In this document: positions 34,192-43,814 of the stretch, in pieces | How the letters are laid out: each line of letters starts with the position of its first letter | How positions within the stretch are numbered: position 1 is the first letter of the stretch | Source: Peribacillus frigoritolerans | GTDB lineage: Bacteria; Bacillota; Bacilli; Bacillales; DSM-1321 | Direction of reading: 5' to 3' | Assembly (NCBI RefSeq): GCF_040250305.1 | Contig: NZ_CP158190.1 | Coordinates: 528,001-592,000 of the forward strand | Length of the DNA: 64,000 nt | Program-made: the position numbers and the translations under genes | Notes under the pieces: model-generated | Seen by the model: only the letters and a program-made list of their open reading frames with translations | Database searches by the model: none | Told to the model about the DNA's origin: nothing

Positions 34192-34692
34192 ATGTCTGGA
34201 AGAAAAGAAGAAGAATTAAAAAAAGATATTACACTGCTTGGGAATCAAGGAACAAAATATACATTTGACTATGCGCCTGAAATCCTTGAGTCATTCGATA
34301 ACAAGCATCCGAACCGGGATTATTTCGTCAAATTCAATTGCCCGGAATTCACTAGCTTATGTCCGATAACGGGCCAGCCGGACTTTGCTACCATTTACAT
34401 CAGCTATATTCCCAGTGTGAAAATGGTGGAAAGCAAGTCTTTGAAACTTTATTTATTCAGCTTCCGCAATCACGGTGATTTCCATGAAGACTGCATGAAC
34501 ATCATCATGAATGATTTAATCGAATTGATGGATCCTAAATATATTGAAGTCTGGGGCAAGTTCACGCCTAGGGGCGGAATTTCCATCGACCCTTACACGA
34601 ATTATGGGAAACCAGGTACTAAGTATGAGGAAATGGCGAATTACCGCTTGATGAACCATGACTTATATCCGGAAACTGTGGATAATCGCTAA
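34192..34692 (+). CDS. queF: NADPH-dependent 7-cyano-7-deazaguanine (preQ0) reductase
   Basis: A 166-residue T-fold enzyme that reduces the nitrile preQ0 to preQ1 in queuosine synthesis. Catalytic Cys57 ([11 protein letters not shown]) and Asp64 are present, as is the QueF motif '[15 protein letters not shown]'. ATG at 34192 follows TAGGAGGAC; a GTG 21 bases earlier is disfavoured. It is a single gene behind a preQ1 riboswitch; other queC/D/E genes are not in the window. Confidence 0.97.
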   Translation: MSGRKEEELKKDITLLGNQGTKYTFDYAPEILESFDNKHPNRDYFVKFNCPEFTSLCPITGQPDFATIYISYIPSVKMVESKSLKLYLFSFRNHGDFHEDCMNIIMNDLIELMDPKYIEVWGKFTPRGGISIDPYTNYGKPGTKYEEMANYRLMNHDLYPETVDNR

Positions 34693-34703
34693 AGAATAGG
34701 AGA

Positions 34704-34733
34704 GACAATGGGCATATGCCCGTTGTCTTTTTC
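34704..34733 (+). terminator. Terminator of queF
   Basis: GACAATGGGCAT / ATGCCCGTTGTC, nearly without a loop, then TTTTTCC. Confidence 0.8.
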
Positions 34734-34896
34734 CTTGTTTTTAGCCATTCTTTATCAGTCGTCCTGATGATTTGTCCTTTTTAAAAATACAAGTGTCCTC
34801 CTATAATGGAATTTCCACTTGATTGTTTCGAGAAAAAGCGTAATAATAGGGAGAGTTGATTTTGACAGAATATTTACGAAAATAGGGGATGTCGAG

Positions 34897-36243
34897 ATGA
34901 AAGTTGCAAAGTTTGGTGGAAGTTCACTTGCGTCAGGTGAACAGTTGAGGAAGGTATTCGAAATTGTTGTTTCTGATCCAGAGAGGAAGATTGTGGTCGT
35001 TTCGGCTCCAGGAAAACGCAATTCCGATGATATAAAGGTGACGGATTTATTGATTGAAGCTGCGGAACAGCAGCTGCGCGGGGATAACGGAGAGCATTTG
35101 ATAGAAGATGTTGTATCCCGCTATGCGAGCATTGCTGAAGAGCTGGATATATCCGAGAGTGTCATCACTGGGATTCATGAGAATTTAATGGCACTGCTGC
35201 ATGCAGACCAAACTAACCCGAAGCGCTATCTGGATGCCTTGAAGGCCAGCGGCGAGGATAATAATGCGAAGCTGGTCGCAGGTTATTTTCAAAGCCGTGG
35301 TGTAGAGGCACAGTATATCAATCCAAAGAAGGCCGGCTTGATCGTAACGGATGAAGGTGGATTCACCAAGGTGCTGCCAGAGTCTTATGATCGGTTATAT
35401 GCTCTGCGTGATGAGCCAGGAATCGTTGTATTCCCAGGGTTCTTTGGATATACGTTAGATGGTGATGTGTTAACCTTCTCAAGAAGCGGTTCAGATATTA
35501 CTGGTTCGATTCTTGCGAATGGGGTCAAAGCTGATTTGTATGAGAACTTTACGGACGTGGATGCCGTTTATGCGGTGAATCCAAATGTGGTTTCCAATCC
35601 GAAGGGAATTCGGGAACTAACCTATCGTGAGATGCGTGAGCTTTCTTATGCAGGTTTCTCGGTATTTCATGATGAGGCGCTGATTCCTGCATTCCGTGCG
35701 GGAATACCTGTCCATATCCAGAATACGAACAATCCGGCGGCACAAGGGACCCGCATTGTGAATACACGGGATAATACGAACGGGCCCGTTATTGGGATTG
35801 CAAGTGATAAAGGATTTTGCAGTATTTACATTAGCAAATATTTGATGAACCGGGAAGTTGGTTTTGGCCGGAAACTGCTGCACATCCTCGAAGATTATGG
35901 AGTTTCATATGAGCATATTCCATCAGGCATCGATGATGTGACGCTTATTCTAAGGCAGGACCAGATGAAAGGTGAAGCCGAGAATAAAATCATTTCCCGA
36001 ATCAAGAAAGAGCTGCATGCCGATGAAGTGAATGTGGAGCATGATCTGGCCTTGATCATGGTTGTAGGGGAAGGGATGCGTCATAATGTCGGTACAACGG
36101 CAAGAGCGTCAAAAGCCTTGGCCGAAGCAAAGGTGAATATTGAGATGATCAACCAGGGCTCTTCTGAGGTAAGCATGATGTTCGGTGTGAAAGGGCACAA
36201 CGAAGAGACGGCGATTCAGGCATTATATCACGAGTTCTTTTGA
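34897..36243 (+). CDS. yclM: Aspartate kinase (YclM/ThrD-type aspartokinase III)
   Basis: A 448-residue monofunctional aspartokinase. The kinase motif 'MKVAKFGGSSLASGEQLRKV' starts at residue 1; 'SRSGSDITGSILANGVKADLYE' (split here) and 'NFTDVDAVYAVNPNVV' form the active site; two ACT domains end the protein ('LALIMVVGEGMRHNVGTTAR'). It phosphorylates aspartate, the first step to lysine, methionine and threonine. It resembles YclM of B. subtilis. ATG at 34897 follows AGGGGATGTCG; the upstream in-frame extension has no such site. No lysine riboswitch is visible upstream. Confidence 0.93.
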   Translation: MKVAKFGGSSLASGEQLRKVFEIVVSDPERKIVVVSAPGKRNSDDIKVTDLLIEAAEQQLRGDNGEHLIEDVVSRYASIAEELDISESVITGIHENLMALLHADQTNPKRYLDALKASGEDNNAKLVAGYFQSRGVEAQYINPKKAGLIVTDEGGFTKVLPESYDRLYALRDEPGIVVFPGFFGYTLDGDVLTFSRSGSDITGSILANGVKADLYENFTDVDAVYAVNPNVVSNPKGIRELTYREMRELSYAGFSVFHDEALIPAFRAGIPVHIQNTNNPAAQGTRIVNTRDNTNGPVIGIASDKGFCSIYISKYLMNREVGFGRKLLHILEDYGVSYEHIPSGIDDVTLILRQDQMKGEAENKIISRIKKELHADEVNVEHDLALIMVVGEGMRHNVGTTARASKALAEAKVNIEMINQGSSEVSMMFGVKGHNEETAIQALYHEFF

Positions 36244-36259
36244 GGATAATAGATCAGTG

Positions 36260-36287
36260 ACCTCCTTTTAGAAGGGGGTTTTTTTGT
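36260..36287 (+). terminator. Terminator of the aspartokinase gene
   Basis: ACCTCCTTTT / AGAAGGGGGT followed by T7. Confidence 0.85.
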
Positions 36288-36603
36288 GATCAATCTTTTA
36301 GTCACTATACATACGGCTGGACTTTTCATCTGGTACTTTAGGATAGTGGCAATGACCGTATGGGGATATTGAATCTGAGCTAAAAGACGCGGATACTTAT
36401 TGCAGTGAATTGGTATGGTATATTCGTACTATAAAGCTGGGAAAGACTATAAAGTTAAGACAAATGCTGCTTCTGGATGTTATCCCCAATTGGTTTAAAA
36501 TATTCACTTTGAGTTGATCTCGCTGAATAGAATCATGTTTAGAAAGCCATCCTTATCACCTCAAGTTTAATACTTCTATATTTAATACAAAAAAGACTGT
36601 AGG

Positions 36604-36776
36604 AATAAGTTCTATCTGTATATTAAAACAAAGTTGATTGGAGCGTAAGGTGCGAGACTCCTGCGGGGAAAACGCGTCAAGGGGAGACACCGCAGGCGTA
36701 AGCCGAGGAAGCTCCCGGACCGCCCACGGAAAGCGAGTGCCTGGAGAGAGATCAACGTTCAAATTGTAAAAGTCAT
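36604..36776 (+). repeat. Dispersed structured repeat, copy 2
   Basis: Core from AAAGTTGATTGGAGCG (about 36630) to GAGAGATCAACGTTC (about 36760), with the same GC-rich two-stem centre as the other copies. It is flanked by AAAAAAGACTGTAGG at 36589-36603 and AAAAAAACTGTAGG at 36777-36790, a near-perfect direct repeat of about 15 bp that looks like a target-site duplication. The right flank is part of the terminator hairpin of the minus-strand nitroreductase gene. Confidence 0.85.
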
Positions 36777-36782
36777 AAAAAA

Positions 36783-36822
36783 ACTGTAGGCAAACTCGAT
36801 TTTCATCGAGTTTGCCTACAGT
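36783..36822 (-). terminator. Strong hairpin terminator of the nitroreductase gene
   Basis: ACTGTAGGCAAACTCGAT pairs perfectly with ATCGAGTTTGCCTACAGT around a four-base loop; the A7 tract at its left is the U-run for minus-strand transcripts. Confidence 0.9.
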
Positions 36823-36862
36823 CTGAGCCTCAAAATGGAAGATTGGAGGCTTTCCTTTTATG

Positions 36863-37429
36863 TTAGTCCATAATGGTCAGGAGTTGATCAATCGCGTTCC
36901 TTGGACGCGGGGCAGGGATCATATCGGGATAGCCAACGTGAAGGCTGCCCACGATCTTCTCGCCAGGTTTCACGCCTAAAGCTTCACGAAACTCCATGCT
37001 ATGTATCATGCCGTATGTTTCCCATATCATCCCGATTCCCTGTTCCCAGGCAAGCAGGCTGAAATTCTGAATCAAGGCACTTGTAGCCGCATAATCTTCT
37101 TCACGTGTCATGGGATTCGGATTCTCTTCCATGATCACTGCGACAAACATCGGTACACCTATAAGTTTATTATATCCTCGCTGTCCGGCTGCTTTTTTCT
37201 TTTCAGGGTCCTTCTCTTTGCCTTCCATGAATGCACGGGTTGCTTCTGCTAGTTTTAAGCGGCTATCACCCAGAACCACGACGAAGCGCCACGGTTGGGT
37301 CAATTTATGGTTCGGTGCCCATGTTGAAGTTTCCAATAATGATTGGATGGTATCAATAGGAACAGGAATGTCCTTAAATCGTTTGATGCTGCGCCGTTCT
37401 TTAATGATATCTTCTAGTTTCATGATCAT
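36863..37429 (-). CDS. Nitroreductase-family protein
   Basis: A 188-residue FMN-dependent nitroreductase of the YdjA-like type: 'IIKERRSIKRFKDIPVPI' (FMN phosphate contacts), 'STWAPNHKLTQPWRFVVV', 'YAATSALIQNFSLLAWEQG' and a C-terminal 'GSLHVGYPDMIPAPRPRN'. AGGAGCAGG precedes ATG ATC ATG; the start may be either ATG. About 40 bases upstream of it ends a structured element with a Fur-like box beyond it. Confidence 0.9.
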   Translation of the reverse strand: MIMKLEDIIKERRSIKRFKDIPVPIDTIQSLLETSTWAPNHKLTQPWRFVVVLGDSRLKLAEATRAFMEGKEKDPEKKKAAGQRGYNKLIGVPMFVAVIMEENPNPMTREEDYAATSALIQNFSLLAWEQGIGMIWETYGMIHSMEFREALGVKPGEKIVGSLHVGYPDMIPAPRPRNAIDQLLTIMD

Positions 37430-37464
37430 CCTGCTCCTTTAATCATATATGTAAATTTAATAGT

Positions 37465-37600
37465 TGAAAAAAATAATCCCCGGCTGCCTAATATGCTTCC
37501 AACGTGAATAAATTACTTGAATAAAGAGGGGGCAATATTCTAGTGACTTGCATTCGCTAATGAGCATATAATTTTACTAGGCACAGAGAAGCCGGGGCGA
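37465..37600 (-). ncRNA. Candidate structured RNA (sRNA or leader) on the minus strand
   Basis: Bases 37478-37597 form a long imperfect hairpin. CCCCGGCT (37478) pairs with AGCCGGGG (37590), GCCTA with TAGGC, AATATGCT with AGCATAT, GTGAAT with ATTCGC and TTACTTGAAT with ATTCTAGTGA. The asymmetric bulges fall mainly on one side. Read on the minus strand it ends AGCCGGGGATTATTTTTTTC, like an intrinsic terminator, and its apical loop has the C-rich sequence GCCCCCTCTTT. A Fur-like box lies 80 bases upstream in that orientation. I match it to no known riboswitch. It could be a Fur-controlled sRNA of the FsrA kind, a leader of the nitroreductase gene, or a mobile palindrome. Confidence 0.45.
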
Positions 37601-37679
37601 CATTGTATCTATGTACAATATCAAAAGGGTACGATAAGAGAATATCGTAATTGCTTATCAAATTTCAGAGATCAATAAT

Positions 37680-37698
37680 GAAATTGAAAATCATTATC
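37680..37698. promoter_or_regulatory. Fur-box-like site
   Basis: GAAATTGAAAATCATTATC matches 16 of 19 positions of the Fur consensus GATAATGATAATCATTATC. It lies between the minus-strand structured element and the ABC exporter genes. On the minus strand TTGATA overlaps it as a possible -35; the TATAAT of the plus-strand exporter lies 115 bases away, so the leftward transcript is the likelier target. Confidence 0.6.
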
Positions 37699-37870
37699 AA
37701 TTAGAATTTTCGCTTATTTCCTGTTATTTGTCAAGGGTATTTATAAAAAAAATTCAAGATATTTACCAATGCTTTAAAACAGTTAAAATCTTTTAAAAAA
37801 TCTGTATAAAAATGTATAATGAGAGGATGAAAAGATGCTATTTACATATGGAGAATCGAAGGTGTCATAG

Positions 37871-39619
37871 ATGAAAAAATTGTCCTCATTTCTTAAGCCT
37901 TACTGGCTTTTGATCATTCTTGCTTTATCCTTAATGATTGTCGAGCTCGGGGTAGAGCTGTTACAACCTTTATTTATAGCAAAAATAATTGATGATGGCA
38001 TTTTGCAGAAAGATTTATCGGTGGTGATTAAATGGGGAAGTGTCATGGTTGGGCTTTCTGTTTTTTCATTTCTTGGCGGGATTGTTAATTCCTTTACGGC
38101 ATCACATGTAAGTCAAAGCTTTGGACATGATGTCAGGAAAAGCCTTTTTGGTAAAATACAGGCGTTTTCTTTTGCGAATTTGAATAATATCCCGACTTCC
38201 TCGTTGATAACAAGGATGACGAATGATGTGACCCAACTTCAAAATACGGTTTTTATGGGCTTGCGTATCATGGCGAGGGCGCCATTGATCGTAATCGGCG
38301 GAGCGATAATGGCTATTGCGGTCGATTTGAAATTATCCCTTGTTTTGGTCATTTCAATTCCGGTTCTTGTTTTCTTCTTGGGATGGGTTATGAAACGGGC
38401 GGCTAAGCTGTTTAAGCTCGTCCAGAAAAAACTCGATAATGTCAATGGTGTCATGAGGGAAAATCTGATAGGCATGCGCTTGATCAAAGCTTTTCTTCGT
38501 AAGGAGCATGAAATCGGCCGATTTGATGATGCGAATGAAGAGTTGAAAAGAAAGACTGTGTCTTCCCTTCGTTTAATTGAAACGACGATGCCTGTGCTGA
38601 TGCTGGTCATGAATGTGGCGATTCTGATCATTCTCTGGCTTGGAAGTGAATTTATAACAACGGGAGATATACAGGTAGGGGAAGTTGTGGCGATTGTCAA
38701 CTATGCCACGAGGATTGCGGCATCCCTTTCCGTTTTTTCATGGCTGATCATGGTCATTTCCCGTGCAAAGGCTTCAGCGGAACGTGTGACGGAAATATTT
38801 GAAACCCCGATAGATATTGATGAAGGTAAGGCGGTAAGCAAGAGTGGGGCCGTCAATGGGGGAGGCATTAAGTTTCTGGATGTATCTTTCCGCTATCCTG
38901 GAACCGAAACCCCGATATTGAAAAACTTGACCTTCTCCATCGATCCGGGAGAATCGCTTGCCATCATAGGAGCGACAGGATCAGGGAAAACATCACTGTT
39001 TCAGCTGATTCCGAGATTATACGAAGTTGAAAGCGGCTCCATTCAAATTGATGGCCAGGATCTGAAAGATATTCCCTTGAATTCGCTGCGGAACAGGATC
39101 GGCTATGTACCGCAAGAGGCCCTGCTATTTTCAGGTACCATAAAAAATAATGTCGCTTGGGGAAAAGAAGGTGCCTCGATGGAGGAAATCATGGCTGCAG
39201 CCATGCATGCTCAGGTCCATGAGACTGTAATGAAACTTCCGAAGCAATATGAAACCCAGTTAGGGCAAAAAGGAGTGAATCTGTCGGGAGGGCAAAAACA
39301 GCGCTTATCGATCGCAAGAGCATTGGTGCGCAAACCGAAGATTCTCCTTCTGGATGATAGTACAAGTGCGCTGGATTTGAAGACGGAAAGTAAATTGCTT
39401 GCCGCTTTAAAGGGCTATACATGCACAACGCTCATCATTACACAAAAAATCAGTACAGCCATGGAGGCTGACAAAATCTTGTTGCTGGAAAGCGGTCAAG
39501 TCCTTGCGCTGGGGAAACATCAGGATTTGATGCAAACAAGCGATCTTTATCGAAAAATCGTTCACTCACAGTTTGGGGAGGAGGGGATTTCGCTTGAGTC
39601 GAAGAATATCTCCCGATAA
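37871..39619 (+). CDS. ABC exporter, fused TM-NBD, degenerate-site subunit
   Basis: A 582-residue half-transporter with a six-span membrane domain (residues 1-300) and a nucleotide-binding domain. Walker A is GATGSGKTS and the signature LSGGQKQR is normal. The catalytic Glu after Walker B is replaced by Asp (LLLLDDSTSALD), and the H-loop His is Gln (LIITQKIST). This is the pattern of the non-catalytic partner in heterodimeric exporters such as BmrC, TM287 and LmrC. It overlaps the next gene by 26 bases. TATAAT at about 37815 may be its -10. Confidence 0.94.
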   Translation: MKKLSSFLKPYWLLIILALSLMIVELGVELLQPLFIAKIIDDGILQKDLSVVIKWGSVMVGLSVFSFLGGIVNSFTASHVSQSFGHDVRKSLFGKIQAFSFANLNNIPTSSLITRMTNDVTQLQNTVFMGLRIMARAPLIVIGGAIMAIAVDLKLSLVLVISIPVLVFFLGWVMKRAAKLFKLVQKKLDNVNGVMRENLIGMRLIKAFLRKEHEIGRFDDANEELKRKTVSSLRLIETTMPVLMLVMNVAILIILWLGSEFITTGDIQVGEVVAIVNYATRIAASLSVFSWLIMVISRAKASAERVTEIFETPIDIDEGKAVSKSGAVNGGGIKFLDVSFRYPGTETPILKNLTFSIDPGESLAIIGATGSGKTSLFQLIPRLYEVESGSIQIDGQDLKDIPLNSLRNRIGYVPQEALLFSGTIKNNVAWGKEGASMEEIMAAAMHAQVHETVMKLPKQYETQLGQKGVNLSGGQKQRLSIARALVRKPKILLLDDSTSALDLKTESKLLAALKGYTCTTLIITQKISTAMEADKILLLESGQVLALGKHQDLMQTSDLYRKIVHSQFGEEGISLESKNISR

Positions 39620-41384
39620 GGCAAAGTCTAAACCGGTCAACTCCTGGAATACGATAAAAAGGATCATTCCCTACTTAGCAACGAATAAAAGCCTGCTATT
39701 TTGTGTCCTTTTCATGGTTCTGATAAGCTCGGTTTTGGGATTGCTTGGCCCCTTTCTTGTTGGGATGGCCATTGATGATTATATTGTCACAAGAGATAGC
39801 GGGGGGCTGATCAGCCTTCTTTTCGGACTTCTCGGAGTCTATATATTCTATTCCCTATCCATGTGGCTTCAGAATTATTGGATGATCGGAATCGCGCAGG
39901 ATACGGTTTATGAAATGCGCAATCAATTATTTAAAAAGCTTCACCAGCTGTCCATTCCCTTTTTTGACCGGCGTCAGCATGGGGAATTGATGAGCAGGGT
40001 CACGAATGATATAGAAAATGTCAGTTCCACTTTGAATAGTTCCGTCATCCAGATTTTTTCAAGTGTGCTGACACTGGTCGGGACGATTGGAGTTATGCTA
40101 TATTTGAGCCCTTTATTAACCGTTTTAACCTTATTCATCGTTCCTCTCATGTTCTTCGGTCTGAGGTGGATAACGAACAGGACGGGAAAGCTTTTTAAAG
40201 CACAGCAGAAGAACCTTGGAGAACTGAACGGGTTTATAGAAGAAACGATTTCCGGACAACGGATCGTAAAGGCTTTCTCACAGGAAGATAAAGTGATCCG
40301 TGATTTTATCATCCGGAGTGAAAATTTAAAGAAAGCCGGATTTCTATCACAATCATACTCAGGGCTGATTCCAAAACTGATGAATTTACTGAACAACTTA
40401 AGTTTCACGGTAATAGCCGCTGTCGGCGGATTTTTGGCGCTGAGTGGCATAGGTACGGTTTCCATCGGGGTAATTGTCATCTTCACCGAGTACTCAAGGC
40501 AATTCACCCGTCCGCTCAATGACCTGGCTAACCAATTCAATACACTCCTCTCAGCTGTTGCCGGCGCTGAGCGGGTTTTCGCCATACTTGATGAAAAAGA
40601 AGAGGAAGTGGATGAGAAACAGGCTTCTGAACTTCGTGATGTCCGCGGTGAGGTGGACTTTGAGGGTGTTTCCTTTTCGTATAATGATGAAGAGCAAACG
40701 ATATATGATGTTAGTTTCCATGCAAAAAAGGGGGAGACCATCGCGCTTGTAGGTCCCACGGGGGCAGGTAAGACCACGATCATTAATCTTCTTGCCCGTT
40801 TTTACGAGCCGAACAGCGGCCGGATATTGATTGATGGCCAGGATATCCAACAGGTGACGAGGTCCAGTCTCCGTAAGCATATGGGCTTCGTTTTACAGGA
40901 TTCCTTCTTGTTTCAAGGTACGATTCGTGAAAATATCCGCTACGGCCGGCTGGAGGCAGAAGATGAAGAAGTGGTGAATGCAGCCAAGCTTGCCAATGCC
41001 CATTCCTTTATCATGAAACTGCCAGATCGATATGATACCATCTTGAATCAAGATGGCAGTGGAATAAGTCAGGGGCAGCGCCAGCTATTATCGATTGCCA
41101 GGGCAATTTTAGCCGATCCCATTTTATTGATTTTGGATGAAGCGACAAGTAGCATAGATACGATAACCGAGCTTAAAATCCAGGAAGCATTACACCGCTT
41201 GATGGAGGGAAGGACAAGTTTTGTCATTGCCCACAGATTGAATACAATTCAGCAAAGTGATCAAATCCTTGTACTTGATGAAGGAAGGATCATTGAAAAA
41301 GGATCCCATGATGAATTGTTGCGGCAGAGGGGTTTTTATTACGATCTAAACCTCAGTTCATTAAGGGAAAATCAGATAGGATAA
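39594..41384 (+). CDS. ABC exporter, fused TM-NBD, catalytic subunit
   Basis: A 596-residue half-transporter. The NBD has Walker A GPTGAGKTT, Walker B LLILDEATS with catalytic Glu, and H-loop FVIAHRLNT. Its signature is degenerate (ISQGQRQ, where Gly is replaced by Gln), as expected for the second subunit of an asymmetric heterodimer. The start is TTG at 39594 after GGAGGAGGGGA; the TTG at 39573 overlaps that site. The pair resembles B. subtilis YfiB/YfiC or BmrC/BmrD multidrug exporters. Confidence 0.94.
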   Translation: MSRRISPDKAKSKPVNSWNTIKRIIPYLATNKSLLFCVLFMVLISSVLGLLGPFLVGMAIDDYIVTRDSGGLISLLFGLLGVYIFYSLSMWLQNYWMIGIAQDTVYEMRNQLFKKLHQLSIPFFDRRQHGELMSRVTNDIENVSSTLNSSVIQIFSSVLTLVGTIGVMLYLSPLLTVLTLFIVPLMFFGLRWITNRTGKLFKAQQKNLGELNGFIEETISGQRIVKAFSQEDKVIRDFIIRSENLKKAGFLSQSYSGLIPKLMNLLNNLSFTVIAAVGGFLALSGIGTVSIGVIVIFTEYSRQFTRPLNDLANQFNTLLSAVAGAERVFAILDEKEEEVDEKQASELRDVRGEVDFEGVSFSYNDEEQTIYDVSFHAKKGETIALVGPTGAGKTTIINLLARFYEPNSGRILIDGQDIQQVTRSSLRKHMGFVLQDSFLFQGTIRENIRYGRLEAEDEEVVNAAKLANAHSFIMKLPDRYDTILNQDGSGISQGQRQLLSIARAILADPILLILDEATSSIDTITELKIQEALHRLMEGRTSFVIAHRLNTIQQSDQILVLDEGRIIEKGSHDELLRQRGFYYDLNLSSLRENQIG

Positions 41385-41386
41385 AG

Positions 41387-41418
41387 AAAAAATGTGTGCC
41401 ATCAGGCGCACATTTTTT
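41387..41418 (+). terminator. Terminator of the exporter operon
   Basis: AAAAAATGTGTGCC / GGCGCACATTTTTT with a four-base loop. Confidence 0.92.
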
Positions 41419-41746
41419 GTGTTGGTCCCATAACAAGGACAACTTCCGTTTCATTTAATGATGCTCAAAAAGGGATTTTTTACCTGGTGCGATTTTTATA
41501 AAGAATGTGTGAATTCATAAATGCATATTGGTGGGATAATAGGTAATTATCGACAAAATAATGGAAAACACTTTACAAATTGACTAAATTGCTATTGCTA
41601 ATAAACCTTATGGTAACATATAATTCAGAATATATATAAAATTCTTTAAATTTAATGGGTACGGGGAGAAATATAGCCCTGGCCCCTTATAAATGAAGGT
41701 TTTTTATAGTTGCATACTAGATCAATAGAGAGGAGATGGAAAAAAA
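41419..41746. other. Gap before cstA
   Basis: About 330 bases of A/T-rich sequence. It must hold the cstA promoter. No cre site was seen near it, and AGAGAGGAGATGG at 41728 is the ribosome site. Confidence 0.5.
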
Positions 41747-43801
41747 ATGAAAGCGCTTAAGTCGGTTATTCTTTGGGGGGTCATATCTGCATTGGGTGCG
41801 GTGAGTTTTGGTTTCGTCGCGCTAAACCGGGGGGAAAGCATCAATGCCATGTGGATTGTCACTGCGGCACTCTGTGTATATTCAATTGCATACCGCTTTT
41901 ATAGTAAATTCATTGCACGGAAAGTGTTTGAGCTAGATGACAATCGCCAGACTCCATCGGAAGCGAATAATGATGGGAAAGATTATGTCCCTACAAACAA
42001 ATGGGTGTTGTTTGGCCACCATTTTGCAGCAATTGCCGGAGCAGGACCTCTCGTAGGTCCCATCCTTGCAGCGCAAATGGGATATTTGCCAGGGACGCTA
42101 TGGCTTGTAGTCGGAGTTGTATTGGCTGGTGCCGTACAGGATTTCATCATTCTCTTCGGTTCGATGCGCCGAAACGGCAAATCTTTGGGAGAGATGATCA
42201 AAGAGGAGATTGGCCCGATTACAGGCTTGATAGCGATGATCGGTATTCTCGGTATCATGATCATTTTATTAGCGGTACTTGCCCTGGTTGTCGTAAAAGC
42301 GCTGGTGGGCAGTCCGTGGGGGATGTTCACGATTGCCTCGACGATACCGATCGCTGTTCTCATGGGCATTTACATGCGTTATATAAGGCCGGGACGGGTT
42401 GGAGAAGGATCGATTATCGGAATCATACTTTTGATGCTCGCTTTATATTTCGGCCGCTTTGTAGCCGAAAGCGCAACATTGGCGCCAATGTTCACTTTCA
42501 GCGGGGAAACGATTGCCATCATGTTGATAGTATATGGTTTCGTTGCCTCCGTTTTGCCTGTATGGATGTTATTGGCACCGCGCGATTATTTAAGCACATT
42601 CTTGAAAATCGGTACGATCATCGGACTTGCACTTGGTATCTTTATTGTCATGCCGAGCCTTGAAATGCCTGCCGTCACTCAATTCATCGATGGAACAGGA
42701 CCTGTATTTTCCGGAAATTTATTCCCGTTCCTATTCATTACGATCGCTTGTGGAGCGGTATCGGGATTCCATGCCCTCGTTTCCTCAGGTACAACTCCTA
42801 AAATGATTGAACGCGAATCGCATGCACGCCCAATCGGATACGGGGCGATGTTGACTGAATCCTTTGTAGCCATCATGGCGATGATAGCCGCCTGTGTATT
42901 GACGCCAGGTATCTATTTTGCCATTAACAGCCCGGGGGCCGTTGTGGGAACGGAACCAGCGCAAGTGGCTGCTACGATATCCGATTGGGGTTTCCTTGTG
43001 ACACCTGAGATGATTACCGGCCTTGCAGACGATGTTGGGGAAGAGACCATTATATCCCGTACTGGAGGAGCTCCAACCTTTGCTATCGGCATGGCTCATA
43101 TCTTCTCGCAAGTGATTGGAGGGGCGTCCCTGATGGCGTTCTGGTATCATTTCGCGATCCTGTTCGAGGCATTGTTCATATTGACCACCATTGATGCAGG
43201 AACCAGGGTGGGACGTTTTATGATACAGGATATCATCGGCACCTTTTATAAACCATTTGCCGAAACGAATAAATGGCTGCCCAATATAATTGCGACTGCC
43301 ATTTGTGTAATCGGTTGGGGGTACTTCCTTTATCAAGGGGTCATTGATCCTCTTGGCGGGATCAATACCCTTTGGCCATTGTTTGGAATTGCGAATCAGA
43401 TGCTTTCCGCCATTGCGTTGCTGCTTGGGACGACGGTCCTTTTCAAAATGGGCAAAAAAGCGTACACATGGGTCACTCTTGTGCCCACTACATTCTTGTT
43501 GATAGTGACCATGACGGCAGGGTGGCAAAAGCTGTTCCACGAAAACCCGGCAATTGGCTTTTTAGCACATAAGGATAAATTTAAAGCGGCTTATGATAGC
43601 GGGGAAGTTCTTGCTCCGGCAGCCAATCTGGCCGAGATGAAGCGGGTTATCGTCAATGATTATGTGGATGCTGCCCTATGTGCCATCTTCATGGTCGTGG
43701 TGATCACGGTCCTGATTTCTGCCATTAGGTTATGGATAAAAGTCTTGAAGAACCAGAAAATAGATTTACATGAAACGCCTTATGTATCAAGGTCGTCATA
43801 A
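41747..43801 (+). CDS. cstA: Carbon starvation protein A family transporter
   Basis: A 684-residue membrane protein with about 16-18 spans. It has the family motif 'HHFAAIAGAGPLVGPILAAQ' near residue 90, 'ALVSSGTTPKMIERESHARP' in a central loop, and 'TTIDAGTRVGRFMIQDIIG'. CstA/BtsT proteins import peptides or pyruvate under carbon limitation. The following small gene of the YbdD/YjiX family is its usual partner. GAGAGGAGATGG precedes ATG. Confidence 0.95.
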   Translation: MKALKSVILWGVISALGAVSFGFVALNRGESINAMWIVTAALCVYSIAYRFYSKFIARKVFELDDNRQTPSEANNDGKDYVPTNKWVLFGHHFAAIAGAGPLVGPILAAQMGYLPGTLWLVVGVVLAGAVQDFIILFGSMRRNGKSLGEMIKEEIGPITGLIAMIGILGIMIILLAVLALVVVKALVGSPWGMFTIASTIPIAVLMGIYMRYIRPGRVGEGSIIGIILLMLALYFGRFVAESATLAPMFTFSGETIAIMLIVYGFVASVLPVWMLLAPRDYLSTFLKIGTIIGLALGIFIVMPSLEMPAVTQFIDGTGPVFSGNLFPFLFITIACGAVSGFHALVSSGTTPKMIERESHARPIGYGAMLTESFVAIMAMIAACVLTPGIYFAINSPGAVVGTEPAQVAATISDWGFLVTPEMITGLADDVGEETIISRTGGAPTFAIGMAHIFSQVIGGASLMAFWYHFAILFEALFILTTIDAGTRVGRFMIQDIIGTFYKPFAETNKWLPNIIATAICVIGWGYFLYQGVIDPLGGINTLWPLFGIANQMLSAIALLLGTTVLFKMGKKAYTWVTLVPTTFLLIVTMTAGWQKLFHENPAIGFLAHKDKFKAAYDSGEVLAPAANLAEMKRVIVNDYVDAALCAIFMVVVITVLISAIRLWIKVLKNQKIDLHETPYVSRSS

Positions 43802-43814
43802 GGGAGGGAAGGCA

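Noticed and set aside
34734..34896. Lysine riboswitch before the aspartokinase gene
   Set aside because: The space is only about 160 bases and shows none of the L-box core motifs.
42001..43572. Long alternate-frame open readings inside cstA
   Set aside because: They overlap a well-supported membrane protein gene and have no family features.
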